DNA of 64,000 nucleotides from Lepas anatifera (lineage: Eukaryota; Arthropoda; Thecostraca; Lepadidae). The stretch spans positions 62,001 to 126,000 of the forward strand of contig JAOTON010000892.1 in NCBI GenBank assembly GCA_034440635.1. Direction: 5' to 3'. Shown piece after piece: positions 1-12,420 of this stretch; positions within the stretch are counted from its first letter, which is position 1; each line of letters begins with the position of its first letter. The position numbers and the translations under genes are program-made. The notes beneath the pieces were generated by a model. That model saw only the letters and a program-made list of their open reading frames with translations, was not told the origin of the DNA and did no database searches.

Positions 1-981
1 GCCACCTTCGCCCCACCGGGGGCCATCGATGGCCCCCTCTAACTCCGAAAATATGGGCGTTAGCGCAAATCTGCAAAGTGCAATAGAAAGCTCGCGTGAA
101 TTCAGTAAGAAATTACTTCGCATGTTTTAGTGCTCAGGTCAATGGTTTGACCTCAGAGGTCAAATTAGGTCAAGATCGGCTATTTTCACCAAATATGCAA
201 TGATTAAGCAAACTGGGCATAACTCTTATGTCATTAGAGCTATTGAGGCCTGGTAAAGTACATTTGATAGCAAATTTCCAGTAATTTTTCCGCTATGTGG
301 AACGTAAAGACCTCCCGCCAGTGGTTTGACCGCCAGAGGTCACCTCGTGACCTAATATGACCTGAGGTCACGAAAGGTCAAAAGTGACCTTGCCGTATAT
401 CAAATGAAAGCCAGTGACAAGGCAAACACGATGGTGTTTGTTTCACCGCTCTAGCTTAATTAGGTCAAAGTTATTGTCAAAATACTGTTTTTACCTCTGG
501 TGACCTTGGATGACCTTGGAAAGTCAAAGGGCAAATATGACCCCTGGAATCCGTGAAAGGGTGTCCAAAAACATTGTTCTGAGCAGTCTGAGTATTTGCA
601 ATCATTTTTGTGGCTTTTATATCATGAAATAGCTTTTCCCCATGCTTTTCCAATGGGGAGGTCGCCTCGTGACCTGACCTCAGGGCACGAAATCGAAAAA
701 TCCCGGATATACACCTTGTAGACCCTGGAGGGGTCATGAAGTGTAGGAAGTTTCAAATCGATCGACTTTGAAATGTAGCTCTTACAGAGCTCTAAAGGTG
801 AAGTAGGTGACCTTGGTTGACCTCGTCTGGTGAACTGACCTTGGGTGACCCGGGGTAAAAATTTCAGGGATGATGGGAAAATGATGCAGTGAGAGGTAGA
901 CCCTAACCGCGGTGCTGCGCCTCGTCGTTTTTCTGCTATCCTGAAAACCTTAGGGGCCATCGATGCCCCCCGTGCGGGGTT
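1..981 (+). mobile_element. Family Y element, copy 1 (non-coding, cut by window start)
   Basis: A roughly 1-kb non-coding interspersed repeat, found again at 3689-4690 and inverted at 8959-10056. The left end has the perfect 20-bp palindrome GGGGGCCATCGATGGCCCCC at 18-37 and the right end an eroded version at about 954-970, so the two ends are inverted relative to each other. The body is dense in TGACCT/AGGTCA half-sites, including the everted pair TGACCTCAGAGGTCA at 148-162. No coding capacity is visible. It is probably a non-autonomous DNA element; the superfamily is unknown. The true left end lies before the window. Confidence 0.75.
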
Positions 982-1551
982 AAGTGGGTTGACTCTGACA
1001 TATAACCTGATAACATGGCGTTATGACGTCACCACTCGGTCTACACTGTAGGCGAACCGGTGCGACCGCGCGATTGTGACGGTTTCAAAATATAGGTCTG
1101 GCTTTGAAAGCCTTATAAGTCAAAACATTATTGAACGTTCAAAATTCCCTCACCAATAGACGTGCTCATGAATTCTCTCAAACGTGGCCCAGTACCTTTT
1201 CCCTGTGGCGAATAGTTCTTCGGCCACCTTGGAAAAAGGTGAATAGTATCCGTCTTCTATTTTGACCTTACTTTGTTCTTCTGAGTGGCAATTATAAACG
1301 TCTCCATTGCAGTGCACTAGGTATATCAGTAAAAGGTGGTCGTCTTTGCGGCGCCTGTCCTGGTGGCACCTGGGCCGCGAGGAGCGCGCAGGGGTCGGAC
1401 GCGTTTGTATGTACGTTGTCAACAGCACGTGCCGACTCCCACGGCGGCTGAAAGTCTTTCGATACCACTGTGCCTGTCTCTCTCGGCTGCCTTTCCTTAG
1501 AAACGTCACTAGCCCTCTTCTCACCGACTCACACGCAGCGCGGTGACAACC

Positions 1552-1830
1552 ACGGTGCAATATACCATGGGCAACAGCTGGGGAAACTAACAGCGTGAGC
1601 AGTGACAGGCGCGGTGCAATACGGGCAAAAGCTGGGGAAACTAACAGCGTGAGCATGACGGGCACGGAGCAATACGGGCAACAGCTGGGAAACTAACAGC
1701 GTGAGCAGTGACAGGCGGTGCAATACGGGCAACAGCTGGGAAACTAACAGCGTGAGCAGTGACAGGCGCGGTGCAATACGGGCAACAGCTGGGGAAACTA
1801 ACAGCGTGAGCAGTGACAGGCGCGGTGCGT
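1552..1830 (+). repeat. Minisatellite, about 54-bp unit x 5
   Basis: Five adjacent copies of a 51-59 bp unit start at about 1552, 1611, 1664, 1715 and 1768, with a partial sixth at 1822. Each unit reads roughly CGGTGCAATACGGGCAACAG, then GGGAAACTAACAGCGTGAGC and AGTGACAGG. Small indels separate the units. Open frames running through it are by-products of the repetition. Confidence 0.9.
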
Positions 1831-1981
1831 GCCGTTTCTTCAGCATAATACAGGAGTTTCCGCGGGGAGGAGGATTCGGACGTAAAAGGTGTAAAGCCAT
1901 AAGTTAGAGGTGAAGGGAGGCAAACTCTGCATGTTTTATCCCCTTGAATAAAAGGATGTATCCTTATATACAGGCTGTTTA

Positions 1982-2011
1982 AAATGACAGAACTTTGAAG
2001 CTCTGTCATTT
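1982..2011. repeat. Short hairpin-forming inverted repeat
   Basis: AAATGACAGA at 1982 is matched by TCTGTCATTT ending at 2011. With the inner bases this gives a stem of about 13 bp with one mismatch and almost no loop. No U-tract or gene context suggests a terminator. Confidence 0.6.
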
Positions 2012-3688
2012 CTTAATTTTTAACCTTTGCTCTTTTGTTTTCCAATGTCTGACGATTATTTCTGGGCATTTTTCTGCAAGTTTTAACTGCGTAGCTAATA
2101 AGGCCACTGAAAGAAAAAGAAAAGGCAACATTCGTGTATGTGGCTTGAGACCAAATAGTACGCCAAAACTCGTCGCGGTTTCTCTAGAGAGTTCAACATT
2201 AAAAACCGTGATGTGCCCACATATAAGGTTATTCTACGTTTTGTGAAGCATTTTGAGGCCATGGGTACAGTCATAACCAGGACAAGGACAGTAATGGCAG
2301 CCCTTCATCAGTGAGCAAGAGGCCCGCAAACATAAATGCAGTGCGTGGTTCTGCTGTGGCTCCCGCGACTGCTCTGCTTGGCTACATGTGGCCTGTTTGT
2401 GGCTCCAGTGGCTCTCGCCCAGTGGCTACATGTGGCTCTCGCCCAGTGGCAGAGGTCCCCCAACAACCGTCTGCTCACTGCTCCCACGCGGTCTGCAAAT
2501 GGTACGCCTTGCTTCACGACAACTCCGTTTGTGTTTCGTCACCTTCCTAGAAAAGGTCGGCTCGGCTTTGGTGAACTCCCAAGTTATCGCGCTTCAACTG
2601 ACAAGGAGAGGATGGGCTGGTGCTCACGAGTTTCTGTCTTACCCTCCTCCCCCTTCCCGAGTTCCTGAATTGTTTCGCAACTCTGTGACGTGCAACACAC
2701 TTGGATTGATTGATTCCGGAGAGCAGTCGCATAGTCTTTACATTTTCGTCACTCATCAATCATGGGAGTTGCTCCGATTCTATATTTTACACAATTCACT
2801 GTGTCATGTCATTGCCTGCCTATTTGAATTATCGGGGATCTGATGATCCAGTGCCACTGTTGAAACCTACCATTGAAGTTTGAGTTCGAAACGTCAAAAT
2901 GTCATCATGTACTGATGAAATTTTTATTTCATTTATGGCAGCGTCTCAGGCTCTTCTTTTATTTGACGAAACTTTTCATCGAAACTTGAGGCTTAATGTT
3001 CTAGCGTAAAATAATATATTCGAAGCAGTTACTCACGATACATTTATTTTTGATGGCTTCAGAAGAAGGAAATGCGTACTGGTGAGGGACCTAAAGTACA
3101 TCCCTAAGATCTAAAAACCAAGAGAGCTATGGAACCTCCCGAGTGGAGCTTTTTGCGCCCATAGTGATCTGCATCGCAGCAAAATTTATTGCCCTCTTCA
3201 AGGTCATAAAGGTTAAATCTGGGCCGTGCTGGGCACTTTTTTAGAAATTCTAAGATTGGGCGAAAAAACCAAGAACGCACTGAAAACAGACAGTGGTCAT
3301 GGATGGCAGGTCTTAGAGATATACCCGAGACGTTTTATGGTTAAGGCTATTCGAAGTCATCGACCTGTGACGTCATAATATGATTTATTCCTAAAACTCT
3401 GGACTATACCTCACGCCTTAGCACACGTTGATGTAGTAGAGTGGATATACCTTGGGCCATGACATCTGACCTTGATTTTTTACCTTGAAATTAACCTGAG
3501 GTAGCCTCCACTATGACGTCACAACACAATGTACGTCACACAGTGTGACGTCATTTGGCCGATAGGAGTGAAGTCAATAAGCTTGAAAATGACGGTATTA
3601 CGCAGCAATCAATTTGGGTTGGCTAAGAGTAGATTGCGGATAGGCGTTCTGTCCCGCGCCAGGCCGTCTTCAATCCTCCGAGGTTTTA

Positions 3689-4690
3689 ACCCGCGCCCCA
3701 CCGGCGGGGGTCCAGCGCCACCTTCGCCCCACCGGGCATCGATGGCCCCTTCTAACTCCGAAAATATAGGTGTTAGCGCAAATCTGTTAAGTGCATTAGA
3801 AAGCTTGTGTGAATTCAGTATGATTTTACTTTACATGTCTAAGCGCTCAGGTCAATGGTCTGACCTCCAGAGGTCAAGTTGGGTCACAATAAGCTATTTT
3901 CACTAAAATATGCAATGTTTAACAAACTTGGGCATAGCTGTCATTCTGTTTGAGCTATTGAGATGTGGTAAAGTACATTTCATAGTAAAATTCTAGTGAT
4001 TTTTCCGCTATGTGGAACTTAATGACCTCCTGTCAGTGGTTTGACCTCCAATGGTCGTCTCTCGACCTAACATGACCTGAGGTCGCGCAAGCTCAACACG
4101 TGACCTTGCCGTATATCAAATGAAAGCCAGTGACAATACAGAAACGATGATGTTTAATTCAGCGCTCTAGCTTGATTAGGTTGAAAGTTATGGTCAAAAT
4201 ACTGTGTTTGACCCCTAGTGACCTGTGATGACCTGAGATAGGTCAAAGGGAAAATATCGCCCATGGAATCCATGAAAAAGTGGCCAAGATTTTTTCCTGA
4301 AATATCTAAGCATTTTCATTTTGTTGTGACTTTTAGATCATAAGACAGCTTTCCCCATGCTTTTTCAGTGGGAGAGGTCACCTCATGACCTGATCTCAGG
4401 CCACCAAATTGAAAAATCCCAGATTAAATTTTTTGGACCCTAGAGGAGGAATCAAGTGTAGAAATTTTCAAATCGATCGGCTCAGAAATGCTGCTATGGT
4501 AGAGCTCAAAATTGAAGTGAGGTAACTTTGGTTGACCTAGCCTGGTGACCTGACCTAGTGTGGCCCGGGGTAAAAATTTCAGGGATGGTGGGAAAATAAT
4601 GGGGTGACAAGTAGATTTCTCTACTGCAATGCTGCATCTGGTCGTTTTCTCCTATTCTGAAAAAGCCTTAGGAGGTATCGATGCCCCCCG
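3689..4690 (+). mobile_element. Family Y element, copy 2
   Basis: Aligns by eye over its whole length with 1-981. It starts with ACCCGCGCCCCACCGG, has an eroded CATCGATGGCCCC palindrome near 3737, an everted half-site pair TGACCTCCAGAGGTCA near 3860, and ends with the GGTATCGATGCCCCCC remnant near 4675-4689. It is non-coding. No clear TSD was found. Confidence 0.75.
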
Positions 4691-6485
4691 TTGGAGCGAG
4701 CACTGGAGTCCTAAGGCAATGCTATTGGAAATCAAAACGGTGGTCGCGAAACAGTTGCGCTTTGAGCCGGTGAAGGTGGATGAGCCGGCAGCCAGGAAAG
4801 ATGAGTGCTTGCAGATGAGACCACCATGCAAATAGTTTGCTGTTGAAAAGCAAAGACACTATCGTGTAACAAAAACAATTTAAAAGCAAACATATTTTAT
4901 TTGCCGACTTTTGATACGAATTTTGAGCGTTTTTTACATATACCTCATTTTTCAATTCATCACTGACAAAAATACAAACAAATACATTTTTTTCGTATTT
5001 CACTCAAACAAATCGCATCAAACACCCAAAGAAGCTGATGACTTAGGACATCAGCTTGATGTGTTCTTATTCAAGATTTGATGTGTAAATGTTTGTGTAA
5101 TACGAATTTTCCACGCACCTCCTACGTTTTCGGCAGAATTCTTGTTTTCATTTGCGTATATAGAGTGTGCCACTTTGCACAAAAGTTTAGGTAGACATAT
5201 GGGAATTCCTGAATCGCGTTTCTTAGTTCAAACACCGTCATCTAACACTATTTTCAGGATTTTTTTATCGGACAACTCTCTTTTCCCCAGCGCTTGAAGA
5301 TTTAACTCAAATGTGGTGTTACTGATATTCCCGCTTAGCATCTCTCTGAAGTCGCATGCTAATGTGCTTTTTGCAGGACTTCAAACTCATATTTCGGTAT
5401 CTGGACCAGGGGAGGAAAAAATTTCAAAACTGTCGCCAACCAGAATTCTTATTAGCAAAACTGTCGCACCAAGGATAAGTTGCATGCTGGTACAACACAA
5501 CATACAAAGCTTAGAAAGTCCGTGGAAGATCTGCCTAAAACTCCAGTTAAGCCAGGTTTCTTAGCATGTTATAGTCACTAAGACTGATATTTTGTTATGT
5601 TTTATACATATATGGTTCACCGACATTTGGAAGTATGGTTCAAGCACATTTTAAGAAGCAACATTGCAAAGTTCAAAGAAATATTTTTAGGAAAACTCAA
5701 CCACAGGTTTTTATTACTCAAGTAAAGCTTCTCAAAAATTTACAGAGTACAGCTAAACCAGGACAGACAGGGGCAGCCCATTTTATTTCCTGATGGCCTG
5801 TTGAGTTTCTTTTTTCGAAGGGAAGATCACACCTTGGAATAATTCAAAATTGCAGTGTTTCTAAGGACAATCCATGGTGAAAATAAGGATTTTAGCCCAT
5901 TTCTGAAAAAACCTGATGACTAATATTTCAATGAAAATAATTTGTAGGGTTCAACTATGCATCAACTGCCAGTATCATATGGCGTTGCTAGGACTAATAT
6001 TTTGTTATATTTTGTTTGAGTTAATTTTCCTCTGTTAGTAATGAAAAATATCCAAATTATTGTGATATAAAATTGGCCCATGAGCCGGCAATGCCATTTA
6101 CCTATTTGATTTGAGCCAATAATGGATATGAATGCAAACAAATGTTTTTAAGCTAAAAGAGGTTACCATTAGGAACCAAAGCAACCTATATGCTTTCTTC
6201 TCTTTTTCTTGAAATATTGAAACATATTTTGGGCTTAAACACGCAGCAGGTCACACAGTCAGTAATCAGGTTATACATACCCATGTACAATCAACAGTAC
6301 CAATGGTATGTTTAGTGTATGGGTTTTAAGATGACCAAAAAATATAAAAAATGTTCCCTCACCATGTGCAGCAGGGCTGAGCATAACATTACTTGCCTAA
6401 CATTGTGTCATTAAGTGTAAACATGACCAGGAAGGAAAGGGTTGATTGGTGTAAATTTTATCATTTTTTCTGCAAAAATTAAAAC
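4691..6485. other. AT-rich stretch, no gene recognised
   Basis: About 1.8 kb with no recognisable coding exon, RNA gene or mobile element. Short open frames lack family resemblance and continuity. Confidence 0.45.
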
Positions 6486-6641
6486 CAGGGGCATAGCCAG
6501 GATTTCCCTCAGGGGGGAGGCGGCGCCCCAAAAAGTGTCCCTGTGACAGCGCCAAAAGGGCCCTGATTGGTAAAAAGTGCCCTGTTTGTTACAGAATTGT
6601 GTCCTCAGGGGGGCGGCTGCCCCTCCCCCTGGCCGCCCCTG
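6486..6641 (+). mobile_element. hAT-like MITE, 156 bp
   Basis: The element begins CAGGGGCATAGCCAGG and ends GGCCGCCCCTG, imperfect inverted ends of the hAT CAGGG type. The immediate flanks ATTAAAAC (6478-6485) and AGTAAAAC (6642-6649) match at 7 of 8 positions, as expected for an aged 8-bp hAT duplication. It is GC-rich against AT-rich surroundings and non-coding. Confidence 0.8.
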
Positions 6642-6865
6642 AGTAAAACCTTGGACAAATGAAATGGTGATCAACTGGTTTCTTGGCATGTCATACCACA
6701 TGGCTTTCTCAGTTCAGATCATATTAAGAAGGTGCCATGTTCCCTTTAAACTGGTCTTAAGAGTTCCCACATTTAAGAACTAACACGGGTCAAAAAGCTC
6801 ATTATTGGATAAAATGGATATTGGGAATGTTTGTCACAATTTCCTGCATGGCAACTTTCCAAGAC

Positions 6866-7227
6866 CCAGTCTGCAAAGTATGGTAGCAGGCCAGACGAGT
6901 CGCACCAGCCATCTAGAATTCTCGCACCGTCAGCCACCAAACATTCGCAACAATCTGCCATATACCAGGGAGAAAAACGCACTCATTCCTACCCACACGA
7001 TGCAATCCTACCTCTCTTATTAGTTATTTAGTTGAGGGTTTTTTATAACGCCCCCTCCTATGCCTTTATAGCCTTTAGCCATTATTTGTTTGGTTTTCAG
7101 TGTCACCTTCCTCGCACCAGTCTCACAAATTTGCACCAGGTTGATAAAATTCGCACCACTCGCTCCTGTCTCCAAGGGTACTCGCACCGACGAGATCTCG
7201 TCGAAAATGCCATACTTTGCACGCTGG
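6866..7227 (+). mobile_element. MITE family R, copy 1 (8-bp TSD)
   Basis: A 362-bp non-coding element with inverted ends CCAGTCTGCAAAGTATGG and CCATACTTTGCACGCTGG. It is flanked by a perfect 8-bp duplication TCCAAGAC at 6858-6865 and 7228-7235. Copies with their own perfect TSDs occur at 21749-22111 and, inverted, at 61914-62258. An 8-bp TSD fits hAT-like, P or Merlin elements; hAT is most likely. Short frames within it are repeated in all copies without coding constraint. Confidence 0.9.
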
Positions 7228-7235
7228 TCCAAGAC

Positions 7236-8477
7236 CAGGAGTGTCAAATGTTGCCCAAAAAGGTGCAGATCCAGCAGGCTGCTTAGGGGAAGCCAAGCCC
7301 ATCCACATGAGAATAGGTCAGGTACACTTCAGTATACTTTCTATTGAAAGTACTGATTGACGGAGTCAATAGACAGAATTTATCTGTCTGGTGCAGCCAA
7401 TAAATTTTGCACTATCAATTAGATACCTTGCAAATGGACAAAAACAATCAAAATAGTTTTATTGATGAACAGTTCCCCAATCGATCAATTATGAAACATT
7501 AGTTGGCTAAGGAACAGGCCAGAAGAGGATTTGGACCCTTTTATTGTTTTGGGGGTCATGGCCGAATCGGAATGACAGGCTCTGTTCAGCATCGCAGGTT
7601 TTGACAAGAGCTCACTGGGTCAGCCATGGGGGGATCAACCAGTTTAGGGCAGCTTTTACCCATTTATGGGGCAGTTAAGGAGACTTTGAATTGCTCTCCC
7701 ATCCATTTACCTATCTTCCTTCCTTTAGCAGTGTGCGGTCGCAGATTGCTGCTGTACGAAAGTAGTACGAAGATACCTACATGCAGGAAGGCAAACATGC
7801 TGTATTCTATTTTGAGCACTTTTAGCAAGTTTCGTCCAACACTGGGACCCAAAGCAGTACTTTCCAGTCTTCTGCTATTAGTATCATTACTCTAAAACAA
7901 TTTTCACACGCCGACCTACTCGATGAATCAATTTATAGGCATTTACAAACGACATACAAACGACATAAGGCAACGGAAGTTTAGGGATGTTTGAGGCACT
8001 CTTGCGAAAATACGAGAGCTTTTTTTTGACAGACATTTTTCAGGAAATACTAACTGGCTTGAAAAATACCCAAGATAAATGACGTAAAAATGTAACGAAT
8101 GCACTATTATTGCTTTATTCTTGTTTATGACAATTATGACTCGCGTGTTTCAATCCCTTGCGTCATTTGACTTGGGTAATTTTTGACAAAGCACCTGGCA
8201 TTAAAAGCTCTTGGATTTTCGCAAGAGGAACATCCCGATGTTTTCGACAGTGAACAGTGACTTCGATGTTCAGATTTTCCGTCGGGGCTGGCCGGGCCCT
8301 GTATATCCGGCAAGTCTGGCTGTCGCCGATCGTCACTGTCGCATCCACTGTCCAGGTCATTGCCCTCCGCAGCGCTGCCGTAGAAAAACAGAAAAGGAAC
8401 GTGACTACTAATTAGACAATTGTAATTCACTTATTTTATTCGCCAGAAAGTCTTATCTATTGAATCGTCTATCGTGA
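7236..8477. other. Intergenic stretch, no gene recognised
   Basis: No repeat family shared with the rest of the window was seen here. An open frame on the minus strand at about 8134-8430 has no family I recognise and may be chance. Confidence 0.4.
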
Positions 8478-8747
8478 TATAGGCGGATCCAGGATTTCCG
8501 ATCGCGTGGAAAAGGGGCGTATAAGCTGGGGCGCCATCGGGGCAATGAGGATACCTTTCTGTACGGAAAGCAACCTATTGTGGGGGCGCGATACCTGCAT
8601 ACTGAAGGGTTGGTAGTGAGAGGGGCATTTTAGGTGGCGCCACCGATATTGCAGGGGGTCCGTGACCATTTCAGATGGAGGCGAGGGCTTATGGGAGTGT
8701 GTGGGGGAGGGTGTCAAGTGCCTCCTTGCCTGCTGGATCTGCCTGTG
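8478..8747 (+). mobile_element. MITE family G, copy 1 (GGCGGATCC ends)
   Basis: About 270 bp with diverged inverted ends TATAGGCGGATCCAGG and CTGGATCTGCCTGTG. Flanks TATCGTGA (8470-8477) and TATCGAGA (8748-8755) match at 7 of 8 positions. It is the same family as the well-preserved copies at 20736-21002 and 57251-57504. It is non-coding and G-rich. Confidence 0.75.
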
Positions 8748-8958
8748 TATCGAGATTTTTAGCAGCGTAAAGACCGGCTCCTGGGAGGTTTTTTTGTTTT
8801 CTCGGCGGCTACTGGAGTTCCAATTTGGTAGACGGTATCCGGTATCTGCCGCACTAAATATTTTCACTAGCCAAGCTCTGTCGCTAGCCCTGGTTGGTGA
8901 GTTGGCGGATTTTTTCCACCCCTGATCTGGACACACTTCTGTTTCCTTTCTCCTTTAG

Positions 8959-10056
8959 CCCTCCCACGGGGCCATCGATGGCCCCCTAAGTTTGTTTCAG
9001 AAGAACAACGAGTTGCAGCAACGCGGTTGAAGGATCTTCCTCTCACCCCATCATTTTCCCACCATCTCTGAAATTGTCTACCCCGGGCCACACTATGTCA
9101 GGTCACTAGGCGAGGTCAACCAGGGTCACCTCACTTCAACTTTTGAGCTCTTCTATAGCTACAATTTTAAGCCGACGATTTGAAACTTTTTACACTTGAT
9201 TAACCCTCCAGGATGTAGACAATTTATATCCGGGGTTTATTGTTCGATTTAGTGGCCTGAGGTCAGGTCACGAGGTGACCTCTCCCATAGACAAAACATT
9301 GGGAAAAGCTGTCTTATGATCTAAAAGTCACAAAGGTAATTAAGAGTTTTCAGATTTCCCAGAAAAACATACCTACTTGGCCACCCTTTCACGGATTCCA
9401 TAGGCAATATTTTATTTTTGATATGTTGGAGGTCATCACAGGTCACTAGGGTCAAAAACAGCATCTTGACGATAATTTTTAACCCAATTAGGCTCTAGAG
9501 CGCTGAATTAAACGTAATCACTAATCACTGGGTCAAAAACAGCATCTTGACGATAATTTTTAACCCAATTAGGCTCTAGAGCGCTGAATTAAACGTAATC
9601 GCGTATGTATTGTCACCGGCTTTCATTTGATATACGGAAAGGTCACTTTCTGACCTTTCGTGACCTCAGATCATGTTAGGACAAGAGGTGCCCTCTGGAG
9701 GTCAAATCACTGGCGGGAGGTCTTTATGTTCCGCATAGTGGAGAAAGCACTGGCATTTTCCTATCAAGTTTACTTTACCAGATCTCAATAGCTTTATTGG
9801 CATGAGAGCTATGCCCAGGTTTCTTAAGCATTGCATATTTTAGTGGAAATAGCCTATCGTGACCTAGCTTGACCTCTGGAGGTCACACCATTGACCTGAA
9901 CGCTTAAACATGTAGGTAAAATCACTTTGAATTTACGCGAACTTTTCATTGCACTTTGCAGATTTGCGCTAACGTCCATATTTCCGGACTTAGAGGGGGC
10001 CATCGATGGCCCCCGGTGGGACGAAGGTGGCGCTGGACCCCCGGTGGGGCGCGGGT
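8959..10056 (-). mobile_element. Family Y element, copy 3 (inverted)
   Basis: Reverse-complement copy of 1-981 and 3689-4690. The palindromes GGGGCCATCGATGGCCCC near 8969 and GGGGGCCATCGATGGCCCCC near 9996-10015 cap both ends, and the outer sequence reads CGGTGGGGCGCGGGT at the right. It contains an 81-bp tandem duplication (units starting near 9449 and 9530) absent from the other copies, which explains most of its extra length. Confidence 0.8.
9449..9610. repeat. 81-bp tandem duplication inside Y copy 3
   Basis: Two near-identical units beginning GGGTCAAAAACAGCATCTTG start at 9449 and 9530. The other Y copies have this segment once, so the duplication happened after insertion of this copy. 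Confidence 0.9.
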
Positions 10057-10878
10057 GAAACTTAGTAAAGTCCTTCCTAGTCTCGTAAAATCCTCTCAGA
10101 GTTTATTTATACTGTTTAATTATCATTGCAACTGACATTCAGTATTTCGGACCCGCTGCCTCTCCTTTTGTTCAGCCATTGAAGTTCTGGATGTTGTTTT
10201 GTGTGCTGAAAGCTGCCTTGTCACAGATTGGAGTCGAATATGCATCCACGCTTGCAAATGACGTAGAATATGTTTTATAGCTGGGATATTTAGTAGCTAT
10301 TATGCGCTTTTTTCTCGGAGAAATATTGGTATTGAACCAAGGCTCTCGGAGGTCAGCAGGAAAGGTATGCCAACAGTGGCTAAGACAGCAGCATTATCAG
10401 CCGCTTGCACTAAATTACTTCATCGCTAAAGGAGTGCATAATGCTGTCAGGTATGACGATAGGTAAGCCTATGAAGCTGACGACCTGTGCAAGTGTCCTG
10501 GGTGGTTTTCCGTCACGGGTTTCCACAGCTCATGCTGCAGCTTTGTTCTCCCCTAGCACCATCGCTGATATTTGCCTGAACCAGGAAAATAATCAGCAGC
10601 TCCATATCACTGCAGCATTCTGTGCATCGTCAAGCCCCCAAAATCCCGTCCACGCCAGCTGCGTTCCTGCATCGTAGCCTATGTGTCATTCATGTGTGAC
10701 CAATGGCTCCTCCGGGATGCTCTTTGTTGTGTATCTTGTTGACTTCATGTCATCAGTACAGGGGCGGAGATCCTGAAGGCTGGGGGCTTCAGCACCCCCG
10801 GAATTTTGGTCTCCCATAGGTTTTCTATATCCTCGTCAAGCCTTCCAGCATCCTCTGGTTAGAGTACAGATCTCCAAC
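10057..10878. other. Intergenic stretch with a hAT-like end
   Basis: No gene is recognised. CAGGGGCGGAGATCC at 10759 resembles a hAT-type terminus followed by a small GGGGGCTTCAGCACCCCC hairpin, but no matching second end or TSD was found, so it is probably a fragment. Confidence 0.4.
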
Positions 10879-11039
10879 CAGCGGCGGATGCAAGGGGGGC
10901 TAGGGAGCTCAAGCCCCCTCCCAAAATGTCCGAGTGCCTAAAGGCGATGCATAGCCGGAGGCTGTTTCGAGGCAAGGGCGGAGTAGGTTCGAGTCCCCTA
11001 GCTCCCCTCCCCCGAAATGGAGTGCTGGATGCGCCACTG
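10879..11039 (+). mobile_element. hAT-like MITE, 161 bp
   Basis: Begins CAGCGGCGGATGCAAGGGGG and ends GGATGCGCCACTG. Flanks TCTCCAAC (10871-10878) and TCTCCAAT (11040-11047) match at 7 of 8 positions. Related sequences occur at 18943-19084 (full) and about 16860-16945 (fragment). It is non-coding. Confidence 0.85.
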
Positions 11040-11660
11040 TCTCCAATCATGCATTTGTGTCGTACAGTGTCGCCGAGTTTTACCAGTCAACGCGTACTGG
11101 GCTAGATCTAATGTAATGCCTCATAATCCCAAATAAGTTACGTTTGACTGGTGCGCGGGGTTTGCGGGGTGGTGTTTTGGCAGAGGCCTTAGTGGGCGGG
11201 AGCGCGGCGTGACCGTCGTCGAGAGAGTCTCTGTAGCAGCGCTTTGTGGGTATCCGTTCTGCGTGACCGCCACTGAAAATGGCTGGTAGCAGCCGCGCGC
11301 CAGACGCCTGTTGCCTTCGTACGGACTAGCCAACTGTCTTAGATTGGTCGCACTATATCCCCCACACTGCTGGGCTGAGCTTGTTAATTAAGCCAAAGGT
11401 CAGGGCTCGCAGCAAACAGTGAATAGTTGGAGCTGTCTTCACGTCACATTTTTGGTCAGTGACCTGAAATAGTCAGTAGAGTGGCACAGCTGCTCGCTAG
11501 TATGGAGCCTTGTTATCTGTGCCGTTTGCTGTTTAACCATATCGCCAGTGGGAGGGACTGTTTTGAACACACACTCGTGAGGGTCCGATATTGGCAGCGC
11601 TCCGCGTCACTGTACTCTGATATTCAAATCGCCTAATAAACCCGCCGGTTATCACCAGCT

Positions 11661-12420
11661 GGGGGATTCCATTATCACCAGGACAGATCGACCAAGGCCT
11701 GACACCACCATGTCTAGAAAAAATTGAAATTTTTTATCAGGGTTAGTTTTGGGCTATGAACCCGGCTGTGAGAATCCTAGCACTCTCCAGCTAACGGTGA
11801 CCGAGTTATAGCCCGAGACATTTTCGGGAGGTCACCTTGTAGACTCATCTTTGATGCTTCATAACTCCGAAACGCATTGCCTTATTAACAGTTGTTGTAT
11901 ATTATTGAACTGGTCTTGAAACACAGATTATTTTGATAAAAATATAAAAATTTCAAAAATTGTGTCTTTTCATCGGTTTGACCTATTCTTTTTTTACCTA
12001 GATTGACCTCTTGACAGTCAAAATTGATCTTTCAGACAATCTCAAAATTTTGCTTCATAAATTATCTTTAGGTGAAAAATTAAAACATGTGTTCTTGCTA
12101 TAAATTCCAAATTTTTAGCACCTGAGATAGGTATGCAGACGGTCTGCAGAGCACTGCAGTAGTACAGCCTTATGTTTAACATAGTAAACGAAGCAATTGC
12201 TTTTGGAATTGGTTGCTTGCAATGATATTGCATTGTCTTCACTAAACTTTATCGTGCAAGTGTCAGAGTTTATAAAAATTAACTCGCGCCCTTACGAGGA
12301 GGCGGGTAACCGGCCTCCTCGGGTTTCCACAAGAAGTAAAAAAACACCATCGCGCAGCGCCGCCGTGCTTCATCTACCTCTTGCCCGACATGTTTGCAAC
12401 TTCTGGCAAAATTTTAGATC
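11661..12420 (+). repeat. Left terminal inverted repeat of X1
   Basis: Matches the reverse complement of 15138-15851 through many landmarks: a CACCATGTCTAGAAAAAA block, GGTGACCGAGTTATAGCCCG, the CTTCATAACTC segment, and a GC-rich palindrome (GAGGAGGCGGGTAACCGGCC, continuing CTCCTC) near 12295-12320. Homologous to 52093-52850 in X2. Confidence 0.8.

Larger units (their letters stand above)
982..3688. other. Intergenic stretch, no gene recognised
   Basis: No convincing coding exon is seen. The stretch holds the minisatellite at 1552-1830, a small hairpin at 1982-2011 and a 24-bp unit repeated twice at about 2408-2450. The rest appears to be unique or unrecognised sequence. Confidence 0.5.

Noticed and set aside
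1150..2009. Overlapping minus-strand frames around 1150-2009 as a repetitive protein gene
   Set aside because: They read through the 54-bp minisatellite in several frames at once; no start context or conserved domain.
1..10056. Family Y as Helitrons because of end hairpins
   Set aside because: Helitrons have one 3' hairpin, a CTRR end and no inverted termini. Y has palindromes at both ends in inverted arrangement.
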